Origin: Nocardioidaceae bacterium
Lineage (GTDB): Bacteria > Actinomycetota > Actinomycetes > Propionibacteriales > Nocardioidaceae
Length of the DNA stretch: 5,578 bases
Direction of reading: 5' to 3'
Assembly (NCBI GenBank): GCA_025965395.1
Contig: JAOPXA010000192.1
Coordinates: 1 to 5,578, forward strand
Part shown: piece by piece, positions 1 to 5,578 of the stretch
Position numbering within the stretch: position 1 is the stretch's first letter
Layout: every line of letters starts with the position of its first letter
Made by a program: the position numbers and the translations under genes
Notes under the pieces: model-generated
Told to the model about the DNA's origin: nothing
The model's database searches: none
The model's input: only the letters and a program-made list of their open reading frames with translations

Positions 1-8
1 CTTGGCCC

Positions 9-1751
9 ATGACGACCAGCGATGATGCGCAAAAGGCAGCCGACGAAGCGTCCGCAGAAGCCGCAAAGGCCCAAGCCGCAGCGGTTGCGGCGCAAAAACA
101 CGCCGACGAATTAATTGCTGCCGCGTCCGCTGCCGAGGCCGCGGCGCAGGAGCCGGCAGCCACTCCGGCAGCCGCTCCCGCACCTGCGGGCCCGCGCTCG
201 ACGATCGTCGAGACCGTCAAGGCCGGCTACACCTTCGAGGGATCCGCCATCGAGATCGGCGTCCTAGTTGACGGCGAGGCAGTGCCTGACGCGCCGGTAC
301 GCATACCCACCGCGATGTTTAACCGTCATGGCCTCGTTGCCGGTGCCACGGGCACGGGCAAGACCAAGACGTTGCAGGTGCTCGCTGAGCAGCTGGCAAT
401 CCAGGGTGTGCCCGTCTTTGCCGCAGACATCAAGGGCGACCTCTCCGGCATCGCAACCGCGGGCGCGATGAACGGGAAGCTGCAAAAGCGCAATGAGCTG
501 ATGGGCCAGAACTGGACCGCGACTGCCATCCCGACGGACTACTTCGCGCTCGGCGGCATCGGGATGGGGATCCCGGTCAGGGCCACTGTCACCGCGTTCG
601 GGCCGCTCCTCCTGTCGAAGGTCCTCGGTCTCAACGACACCCAGGAGTCTTCGCTCGGCCTGGTCTTCCACTACGCCAAGAACGCTGGCTTGCCGCTGAT
701 CGACCTTACAGATCTTCGGGCCGTGTTGCAGTACCTCACCGGCGATGAGGGCAAGGCCGAGCTCAAACAGCTGGGCGGGCTTTCAGCCCAGACCGCTGGC
801 GTCATCCTGCGCGAGCTGATCACGTTTTCTGACCAGGGCGCCGACGTGTTCTTCGGTGAGCCCCAGATCTCCACCGCCGACTTCCTACGCGTTGCCCCCG
901 ACGGCTCGGGCATCGTGTCGTTGCTCGAGGTGCCGGGCGTGCAGGACAAGCCAGCGCTCTTCTCGACCTTCTTGATGTATCTGCTCACGCAGCTGTTCAA
1001 GGACCTGCCCGAGGTCGGCGACATCGACAAACCCAAGCTGGTCTTCTTCTTCGACGAGGCCCACCTGTTGTTCCGCGACGCATCGAAGGACTTCCTCGAG
1101 ACGATCGCGCAGACTGTGCGCCTCATTCGCTCCAAGGGTGTCGGCGTCTTCTTCGTGACGCAGACCCCCAAGGACGTGCCGAGCGAGGTGCTCGCGCAGT
1201 TGGGTTCGCGCATCCAGCATCAACTGCGCGCGCATACCCCCGAGGACGCCAAGGCGCTCAAGGCGACCGTGTCGACATACCCCATCTCGGAGTATGACCT
1301 CGGCGAGGTGCTGACGCAGCTAGCGACCGGCGAGGCCATCGTCACGGTCATGAACGAGAAGGGCGCACCGTCACCGGTGGCCTGGACGCGCGTGCGGGCG
1401 CCGCAGGGTTCGATGAGCCCCACGCCAGCGGACCAGATCACGGCGACGGTCAATGCGTCGCCGCTGCTCGCGAAGTACGGCGCGGTCGTCAACACGTCGT
1501 CTGCTGCGGAGATCCTGGCCGCCAAGGTCACGGTCGATGCGGCGGCCACTGCGGAGCAGACCGCCAAGAGCGGGGAGCGCGATGAGGCGGAGCGTGTCGC
1601 GCGCGAAGCGGAGAAGATCGCGAAGCAGAATTCCAAGACCAAGGCGGCGCCACGCAAGTCGACCAAGATGTCGCCGTTGGACCGGGCGGTGGGCGAGGCG
1701 AGCCGCACGCTTGCGCGGGAGTTCATCAAGAACATCTTCAAAAAGCGCTGA
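9..1751 (+). CDS. DUF853/YjgR-family HerA-like P-loop ATPase
   Basis: A 580-residue cytosolic ATPase of the HerA-like, FtsK/HerA-superfamily DUF853 group (E. coli YjgR is a member). The cellular role of this family is not firmly established; a DNA-translocase-like function is inferred only from the fold. Residues 1-62 are a low-complexity Ala/Glu/Lys then Ala/Pro leader. The conserved core begins near residue 70. Walker A is GATGTGKT at 112-119, followed by the family-typical ADIKGDLSGIA (139-149). Walker B is LVFFFDEAH at 344-352 with D349/E350. A sensor-like FFVTQTP follows at 381-387, and R401 and R407 lie in the RIQHQLRAHT stretch, which may hold an arginine finger. The tail (about 505-550) is charged and coiled-coil-like, ending in a basic AREFIKNIFKKR. 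The length is somewhat above E. coli YjgR because of the Ala-rich ends. ATG at 9 is the first start visible, but only eight bases precede it, no ribosome binding site can be seen, and the frame stays open to the window edge, so the true start could lie upstream. Family assignment is secure; function is not. Confidence 0.95.
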   Translation: MTTSDDAQKAADEASAEAAKAQAAAVAAQKHADELIAAASAAEAAAQEPAATPAAAPAPAGPRSTIVETVKAGYTFEGSAIEIGVLVDGEAVPDAPVRIPTAMFNRHGLVAGATGTGKTKTLQVLAEQLAIQGVPVFAADIKGDLSGIATAGAMNGKLQKRNELMGQNWTATAIPTDYFALGGIGMGIPVRATVTAFGPLLLSKVLGLNDTQESSLGLVFHYAKNAGLPLIDLTDLRAVLQYLTGDEGKAELKQLGGLSAQTAGVILRELITFSDQGADVFFGEPQISTADFLRVAPDGSGIVSLLEVPGVQDKPALFSTFLMYLLTQLFKDLPEVGDIDKPKLVFFFDEAHLLFRDASKDFLETIAQTVRLIRSKGVGVFFVTQTPKDVPSEVLAQLGSRIQHQLRAHTPEDAKALKATVSTYPISEYDLGEVLTQLATGEAIVTVMNEKGAPSPVAWTRVRAPQGSMSPTPADQITATVNASPLLAKYGAVVNTSSAAEILAAKVTVDAAATAEQTAKSGERDEAERVAREAEKIAKQNSKTKAAPRKSTKMSPLDRAVGEASRTLAREFIKNIFKKR

Positions 1752-1864
1752 ATAGGTCTCCATGATGGAAATAAATCTGAAGCGAGATTCCTTGCGATAA
1801 AAGGGGTACTCCAGGGTGAATGTCCGGGATATCCTCGATGACACGAATCTCCGTGAGGACCAGC
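1752..1864 (+). promoter_or_regulatory. Intergenic gap, possible promoter of the PAP2-family gene
   Basis: This 113-bp gap separates the ATPase stop from the preferred start of the PAP2-family gene. Its first half (about 1763-1804) is clearly richer in A/T than the flanking genes, as expected of a promoter. GATAAA at 1796-1801 is a possible -10 hexamer, but no good -35 sits at the right distance, so no promoter is assigned exactly. TCCAT-G-ATGGA (1759-1769) and AATCT/AGATT (1774-1778 with 1785-1789) are short inverted repeats that could be operator half-sites but are short enough to be chance. I see no hairpin followed by a T run, so no intrinsic terminator for the ATPase gene is apparent. 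Confidence 0.3.
1855..1859 (+). promoter_or_regulatory. Ribosome binding site deciding the PAP2 gene start
   Basis: GAGGA lies five bases before the ATG at 1865, a canonical Shine-Dalgarno placement. The upstream in-frame ATGs are less well served: 1820 has AGGG only about four bases away and AAGGGG about 14 bases away, and 1838 has nothing convincing. This favours translation from 1865. Confidence 0.6.
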
Positions 1865-2680
1865 ATGTTGCCTATGCAAACTCGCCCGTCAGAGGTGTTC
1901 CAAGCCGTTTCGCAGCAGTTCCGACAGCACCCGCGCCTGCGCCGTGGGCTGACTGAAGCAGCACTCCTGGTCGTTCTCTACGTGGGTTACAGCGCTTCGC
2001 GGCTGCTGGCCGACAACGATCTTGGATCCGCTCGTGACCATGCGCTCGAGCTCGTACGATTCGAGCAGCTCGTGGGCCTCAACGTCGAACCCTTGATCAA
2101 CGGCTGGTTCACCGACATCGACTGGCTCGGCATCGCCGGCAGCTTTTGGTATGCGAGCGCGCACTACATCGTGACCGTCGGCATCTTGATTTGGCTGTTC
2201 GTGTCGCGCCAGTCCGAGTACCTTCTAGCGCGTCGAGCGCTGGTCTTCGCGACCGTCATCGGTCTCGGCTTCTACTTGCTTCTGCCGATGGCGCCGCCGC
2301 GCTTCATCGGCGGCTATGTCGATGTCTTGAGCCAGTACTCCGGCGTCGGCTGGTGGGGTGCGGATGCGTCGGCTCCTCGTGGTCTCGGGCAAATCACCAA
2401 CGAGCTTGCCGCGATGCCGTCGCTCCATGCAGGCTATGCGTTGTGGGTCGCGATCGTGGTCTGGCGGACGTCCTCGTCCTTCCGAGCCCGACGCCTCGCG
2501 ATCGCCTATGCGGCCATCACGGCATTCGTGATCGTCGGCACCGGCAACCACTGGGTCCTCGACGCGGTGGTGGGCTGGATGGTCGTGGGGTTCTCCTACG
2601 CCATCGTGATCACGGCGTCGACGTGCACGTCGTATGCCGCGCATCACTCACCACTGGCTGAGCGCGCTCGCCACGAGTAG
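1865..2680 (+). CDS. PAP2-superfamily (PAP2_3-like) integral membrane phosphatase/phosphotransferase
   Basis: A 271-residue polytopic membrane protein with the three phosphatidic acid phosphatase type 2 signatures. Numbered from the ATG at 1865, these are LPMAPPRF near 140-147, PSLHAG near 185-190 (His188 the expected catalytic acid/base) and NHWVLD near 228-233 (His229 the expected nucleophile, which would form a phospho-histidine intermediate). The APPR form of motif 1 and the AMPSLHAGYAL context match the PAP2_3 branch, which includes inositol phosphorylceramide synthase-like proteins, more than classical PgpB. About six hydrophobic segments are visible, near 33-48, 88-112, 121-142, 191-202, 212-226 and 233-251. 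Likely chemistry is hydrolysis or transfer of a lipid phosphate or phospho-headgroup at the membrane; the substrate cannot be read from the sequence. Upstream in-frame ATGs at 1820 and 1838 would add 15 or 9 residues. Its 3' end overlaps the convergent DUF202 gene by 33 bp. Confidence 0.88.
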   Translation: MLPMQTRPSEVFQAVSQQFRQHPRLRRGLTEAALLVVLYVGYSASRLLADNDLGSARDHALELVRFEQLVGLNVEPLINGWFTDIDWLGIAGSFWYASAHYIVTVGILIWLFVSRQSEYLLARRALVFATVIGLGFYLLLPMAPPRFIGGYVDVLSQYSGVGWWGADASAPRGLGQITNELAAMPSLHAGYALWVAIVVWRTSSSFRARRLAIAYAAITAFVIVGTGNHWVLDAVVGWMVVGFSYAIVITASTCTSYAAHHSPLAERARHE

Positions 2681-3028
2681 CACGACGGCCACGGCCGCCA
2701 CTGCGGCCGCCACGAAAACTTTCATGAAACCGCTCGGCAGCGGCGCGTTGTGGCGGAGCGCATGCTCGGTCTGGGCCCATCCGGTCCAGGCTTGATAGGC
2801 GCACAGCATCCCTATCAGCGCGAGGACCATCGCCATGATCACCGTGAGTGGGGCAGGCAGCGAGAGATCGAGCGCGATGAGCGCGGTGGCTGCGGCGAGC
2901 ATCGCGAGTGCGGTGCGAATCCACGCCAAGAACGTACGCTCGTTGGCCATCGTGTATCGCGGGTCGGGCTCGTTGCCGGCTCCATAGACGCGCGCTGGCC
3001 AGCGGCGGGGAGGTCCGTCGTCGCTCAT
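2648..3028 (-). CDS. DUF202 (YidH-type) small membrane protein
   Basis: A 126-residue inner-membrane protein carrying the DUF202 hallmark NERTFLAWIRTALAML (residues 29-44). Three hydrophobic segments follow, at about 34-55, 58-82 and 103-124, the usual three-helix DUF202 layout. The 25-residue N-terminus is hydrophilic, rich in Pro, Arg and Asp, and probably cytosolic. The family has no well-established biochemical function. The ATG start overlaps the stop of the upstream exporter gene as ATGA (3025-3028), and a strong GAGGAA site precedes it (complement of 3032-3037), so the two genes are almost certainly co-transcribed and translationally coupled. The 3' end runs 33 bp into the convergent PAP2-family gene, so each stop codon lies inside the other's reading frame. 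Size and motif leave little doubt about the family. Confidence 0.93.
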   Translation of the reverse strand: MSDDGPPRRWPARVYGAGNEPDPRYTMANERTFLAWIRTALAMLAAATALIALDLSLPAPLTVIMAMVLALIGMLCAYQAWTGWAQTEHALRHNAPLPSGFMKVFVAAAVAAVAVVLLVASALSQW

Positions 3029-4332
3029 GGCTTCCTCTTCGTTTTCAGTCGTCGCGGTCCGACGAGGCGCGGGCCTGCCAGCCGTTGCTCAAGGCGGCGG
3101 GCTTCGTGCCTGATCGGCTGGGCAAGGTACTCGCCGAGCAGCACGCCGGAGGCGAGGGAGATGGCGACCGCGGCCGCCGTGACCAGCGCGAGGATGCCGG
3201 TGCTGTCGCCGTCGGACATCAACGACAGCGCGCGGTAGATCGACAAGCCAGGGAGTAGCGGGACGATGGCCGAGACGATGATGACCAGCGGCGGCACGCG
3301 TACCCATCGTGCGACCGTGAAGCTGACCACGCCAATCGCGATCGAGGCGGTCGCGGCGGCCCAGGCGCGTCCGAGGCCTTGCATGTCGATGAAGAAGTAG
3401 AGCGCCGCGGCAAGTCCTCCGATGACGGCGATCGGCAACAGCACTCGCGCAGGCGCGTAGGCCGAGAAGGCAAACGCCGATGCGGCCACCGCAGCGCCGA
3501 GCGCCATCAGGGGGAGGTGCGACCACGTGGATGCACCCGGGTCGAGAGCGATGTCGACCCCCAGCGAGTTCGCGACGGCAAGCCCGCCGCTGACGCCGAC
3601 GATGATGCCGGCCGTCGCCACCATCACCTCGAGAAGGCGAGCGCCGGCGGTGATGTAGAAGCCGGTGATGGCGTCCTGCACGGCGCCGATGAACCCGAGC
3701 CCGGCGAGCAGCATGACGATGCTGGCAGTCACGACGAGCGAGGGGTCGACGGGAATGTCGGTGGCGGCAACGCCCACGGCAATCAAGGTGGCGAGCAGCC
3801 CACCGGCGACTTGTTGGTAGAAGAAGGGGAATCGCCGCTTCGCCAGGAATCGTTGGATGATCTCGACGAGGGTCGAGGCGACGAAGGCGATCAGGACGAC
3901 GATCCAGTCGCCGCCAAGGAGCGTGGCCACCCCGGCGCCGATGAACCCCCAGCTGAGAGAGATCGCCCAGCGCGGCGTGCTGTGGCCGGTCGACGCGATG
4001 CGGGCCAGCCGCGACCGTGCCTGCTCCAGCGTCAGCGCACCAAGCAACAGGTTGGTCACGAGGTGGTCGACCGCGGTGAGGTCTTCATAGTCGATGCCGC
4101 GCTGGGTGACGTGACGCGTCTGGATGATCGCTGGCTCGTCGACGACGGGCTGATAGCTCAGGGTGAGCGTGATGAAGGTGACGTCAACGACGGCGCTGCG
4201 AAGTCCGAGGTGATGAGTGATCGAGCGCATCGTGGCCTCGACGTCCGGAGCGCCCGCGCCGTTGGACAGCAGCATCTCGCCGACCCGCAGCGCGAAGTCC
4301 AGGGTGCGGTAGATCTCCTTCGGCTCGGTCAC
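3025..4332 (-). CDS. ThrE-type threonine/serine exporter family protein
   Basis: A 435-residue protein with both halves of the ThrE exporter family in one chain (Corynebacterium glutamicum ThrE is the characterised prototype, exporting threonine and serine by proton-motive force). Residues 1 to about 118 are a soluble domain containing GEMLLSNGAGAPDVEATM (18-35), typical of the first ThrE domain. About ten hydrophobic segments follow from residue 122 to 400. The second ThrE_2-type half carries the characteristic IVPLLPGLSIYRAL (356-369). The C-terminus (about 407-435) is strongly basic and presumably cytosolic. The start is GTG, preceded on the minus strand by AAGGGA (complement of 4344-4349) about 11 bases upstream; no earlier start is available before a stop. 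It is somewhat shorter than C. glutamicum ThrE. The stop overlaps the DUF202 start (ATGA), and the gene is divergent from the oxidoreductase gene. Export of a small amino acid or related metabolite is inferred from family; substrate specificity is not shown. Confidence 0.93.
   Translation of the reverse strand: MTEPKEIYRTLDFALRVGEMLLSNGAGAPDVEATMRSITHHLGLRSAVVDVTFITLTLSYQPVVDEPAIIQTRHVTQRGIDYEDLTAVDHLVTNLLLGALTLEQARSRLARIASTGHSTPRWAISLSWGFIGAGVATLLGGDWIVVLIAFVASTLVEIIQRFLAKRRFPFFYQQVAGGLLATLIAVGVAATDIPVDPSLVVTASIVMLLAGLGFIGAVQDAITGFYITAGARLLEVMVATAGIIVGVSGGLAVANSLGVDIALDPGASTWSHLPLMALGAAVAASAFAFSAYAPARVLLPIAVIGGLAAALYFFIDMQGLGRAWAAATASIAIGVVSFTVARWVRVPPLVIIVSAIVPLLPGLSIYRALSLMSDGDSTGILALVTAAAVAISLASGVLLGEYLAQPIRHEARRLEQRLAGPRLVGPRRLKTKRKP
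3032..3037 (-). promoter_or_regulatory. Ribosome binding site of the DUF202 gene
   Basis: Read on the minus strand this is GAGGAA, three bases before the DUF202 ATG. It lies within the last codons of the exporter gene, supporting reinitiation or coupled initiation at the ATGA overlap. Confidence 0.6.
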
Positions 4333-4406
4333 GTACCCGATTGTCCCTTACGACGGCCCTTGAGCATCGAGGAATTGCGTGCGCCGGTTTTGCGTTGGTG
4401 GAACGT
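4333..4406. promoter_or_regulatory. Divergent intergenic region between exporter and oxidoreductase genes
   Basis: These 74 bp must contain the start-proximal signals of both divergent genes, if the exporter begins at the GTG at 4332 and the oxidoreductase at the ATG at 4407. The exporter's AAGGGA ribosome site (complement of 4344-4349) and the oxidoreductase's GGTGGA (4397-4402) both lie here. I could not identify a convincing -10/-35 pair on either strand, nor a clear operator palindrome. The promoter assignment therefore rests only on gene orientation, and promoters may partly overlap the coding ends. Confidence 0.4.
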
Positions 4407-5501
4407 ATGAGCATCGACACACTTTTCGAGCCAGCCAACGTCGCTGGCCTTGACCTTCCCAACCGATTCGCCATGGCGCCGATGACCCGTCAGTTTTCGC
4501 CCGGGGGAGTGCCCGGAGAGGATGTCGCTGACTACTACGCGCGGCGCTCGGCGGCCGGCATCGGGCTCATCATCACCGAAGGCACCTACGTCGATCACCC
4601 GAGTGCGGGCAACACTCCCCGTGTGCCTGACTTCTTCGGTGCCGAGGCCGCGGCGGGGTGGAAGCGCGTGGCCGAACGCGTTCATGCGGCCGGCGGTCTT
4701 ATCGTCCCGCAACTGTGGCACGTCGGGATCAATCGCGACACCCGCAACGGCGGGGGGTCGCCTGACCTGACGTTCAGCCCGTCGGCGATCTCTCTCAAAG
4801 GTCGCGAGCACGGGCACGCGATGACGACTCAGGACATCGACGACCTCGTGGCCTCCTACGCGCGTGGCGCCGCACTCGCGCAGGAGCTGGGCTTCGATGG
4901 CGCCGAGATCCACGCCGCGCACGGCTACCTGATCGATCAGTTTCTCTGGAAGTTCACCAACCGGCGCACCGATTCGTACGGAGGAGAGGCCGCAGCTCGA
5001 GCTCGGTTCGGCGCGGAGATCGTGGCGGCGATCCGCTCGGCCGTGGGGCCCGACTTCCCGATCATCTTCCGCTTCTCGCAGTGGAAGGGCGGGCACTATG
5101 ACGCCAAGTCGGCCGACACACCCGACGAGCTCGCCGCCCTCTTGACGCCCATCTCGGACGCCGGTGCCTCGATCTTTCATCCCTCGACGCGGCGATTCTG
5201 GTTGCCCGAGTTCGATGGCTCGGACCTGACGCTGGCTGGCTGGGCCAAGCAAATCACCGGCAAACCGGTCATCGCGGTGGGTTCCGTGGGGCTGGGTGGC
5301 GCCTACGAGCCTGGGGCCGACGTGCGGGTCCCCACATCCGACCTGACCAAGGTAGGGGAGATCTTTGACCGCGGTGATTTTGATCTGGTTGCCGTGGGGC
5401 GGGCGCTTTTGGCGAACTATGACTGGGCGGAGAAGGTGCGCACGCAACGCTCGGAGGAGCTTCGCGCATACTCGCACGACCTCGAGTCGGTCCTGCGCTA
5501 A
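4407..5501 (+). CDS. Old yellow enzyme family NADH:flavin oxidoreductase
   Basis: A 364-residue FMN-dependent TIM-barrel oxidoreductase of the old yellow enzyme (OYE) family, expected to reduce activated C=C bonds with NAD(P)H in the cytosol; the physiological substrate is unknown. Numbered from the ATG at 4407, visible elements are LFEPANVAGLDLPNRFAMAP (6-25) with MAPMTR at 23-28, the EGT strand end at 58-60, QLWHVG at 102-107, and IHAAHGYLIDQFL (168-180) with the expected substrate-binding pair His169/His172 and Tyr174. TNRRTDSYGG follows at 184-193, then FRFSQWKGGHYDA (221-233), and the C-terminal phosphate-binding strands VIAVGSVG (288-295) and LVAVGRALLANYDW (327-340). Length suits the family. 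ATG 4407 is preferred because family members begin a few residues before the LFEP segment and GGTGGA lies four bases upstream; an in-frame TTG at 4341 would add 22 residues with no homology-like content. The FSQWK segment hints at an OYE subclass distinct from classical YqjM/OYE1 enzymes. It is divergent from the exporter gene, with no proven functional link. Confidence 0.93.
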   Translation: MSIDTLFEPANVAGLDLPNRFAMAPMTRQFSPGGVPGEDVADYYARRSAAGIGLIITEGTYVDHPSAGNTPRVPDFFGAEAAAGWKRVAERVHAAGGLIVPQLWHVGINRDTRNGGGSPDLTFSPSAISLKGREHGHAMTTQDIDDLVASYARGAALAQELGFDGAEIHAAHGYLIDQFLWKFTNRRTDSYGGEAAARARFGAEIVAAIRSAVGPDFPIIFRFSQWKGGHYDAKSADTPDELAALLTPISDAGASIFHPSTRRFWLPEFDGSDLTLAGWAKQITGKPVIAVGSVGLGGAYEPGADVRVPTSDLTKVGEIFDRGDFDLVAVGRALLANYDWAEKVRTQRSEELRAYSHDLESVLR

Positions 5502-5520
5502 GTACCACCCGCTTCCCCAC

Positions 5521-5578
5521 GATTTGGAGACCTACACGCGTATCCAGTCCGTCGGATCGGCGTGTAGGTATCCAAATC
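5521..5578. repeat. Long imperfect inverted repeat (58 bp), possible terminator or repeated palindromic element
   Basis: The last 58 bases are symmetric about 5549/5550. Outer arms 5521-5538 and 5561-5578 are complementary at 17 of 18 positions (the mismatch is 5529 against 5570). C5539 then pairs with G5560, two mismatches follow, and ATCC (5542-5545) pairs with GGAT (5554-5557) around an 8-base loop. In all, 22 of 25 positions pair. The element starts 19 bases after the oxidoreductase stop. A transcription terminator for that gene is one reading, but the window ends exactly at the arm, so any T run is not visible. In the leftward direction there is no T run. The stem is longer than most intrinsic terminators, so a dispersed palindromic repeat, a small non-autonomous element end or a protein-binding site are alternatives. 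Confidence 0.75.

Noticed and set aside
1774..1789. AATCT/AGATT inverted repeat as a terminator of the ATPase gene
   Set aside because: Only five weak base pairs around a six-base loop with no T run downstream; within chance expectation.
1220..1879. 219-codon minus-strand open frame across the ATPase 3' end and the following gap
   Set aside because: No recognisable motif. Most of it is antisense to the conserved ATPase C-terminal region, and no ribosome site supports it.
2693..2708. GGCCGC-CACT-GCGGCC hairpin shortly after the PAP2 stop as a terminator
   Set aside because: It has only 6-bp arms and no following T run, and it lies in the Ala/Val-rich coding end of the DUF202 gene, where GCC/GCG codons readily produce such symmetry.
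4341..4406. N-terminal extension of the oxidoreductase from the TTG at 4341
   Set aside because: The 22 extra residues precede the family's normal start, have no supporting ribosome site, and would overlap the exporter's own translation signals.
3379..4410. 343-codon plus-strand open frame opposite the ThrE-type gene
   Set aside because: The product is dominated by Asp, Gly, Arg and Glu without family motifs, whereas the opposite strand encodes a clear multi-helix exporter. It is a codon-bias shadow.
4329..5477. 382-codon minus-strand open frame covering the oxidoreductase gene
   Set aside because: Its translation is rich in Arg, Gly and His with no recognisable domain, and it lies opposite a clear OYE gene. 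Long antisense frames are expected in GC-rich coding DNA.

Overview
The window is GC-rich with strong G/C preference at third codon positions, dense gene packing and short intergenic gaps. This, with the family make-up (Ala-rich HerA/DUF853 ATPase, two-domain ThrE exporter, DUF202 protein, PAP2_3-type membrane protein), suggests a chromosomal segment of a high-GC actinobacterium (Actinomycetota). That assignment is inference: there is no rRNA or tRNA to anchor it.

Layout: (1) 9-1751 (+), a DUF853/YjgR-type HerA-like ATPase. (2) 1752-1864, a short, relatively A/T-rich gap. (3) 1865-2680 (+), a PAP2-superfamily membrane protein, probably started at an internal ATG with a good ribosome binding site. 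(4) 2648-3028 (-), a small DUF202 membrane protein whose 3' end overlaps the PAP2 gene tail to tail by 33 bp. (5) 3025-4332 (-), a ThrE-type threonine/serine exporter homologue that starts with GTG and ends in an ATGA overlap with the DUF202 start. (6) 4333-4406, a 74-bp divergent gap. (7) 4407-5501 (+), an old yellow enzyme-type FMN oxidoreductase. (8) 5521-5578, a long near-perfect inverted repeat reaching the right edge of the window.

The exporter and DUF202 genes form an evident two-gene, translationally coupled unit on the minus strand. The other genes look like separately transcribed housekeeping or accessory genes with no obvious shared pathway. I see no tRNA, rRNA, CRISPR array, insertion sequence, phage gene or defence system, and no intergenic stretch longer than about 115 bases. 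The one element not explained by ordinary gene content is the terminal palindrome. I do not find a convincing previously undescribed system here.
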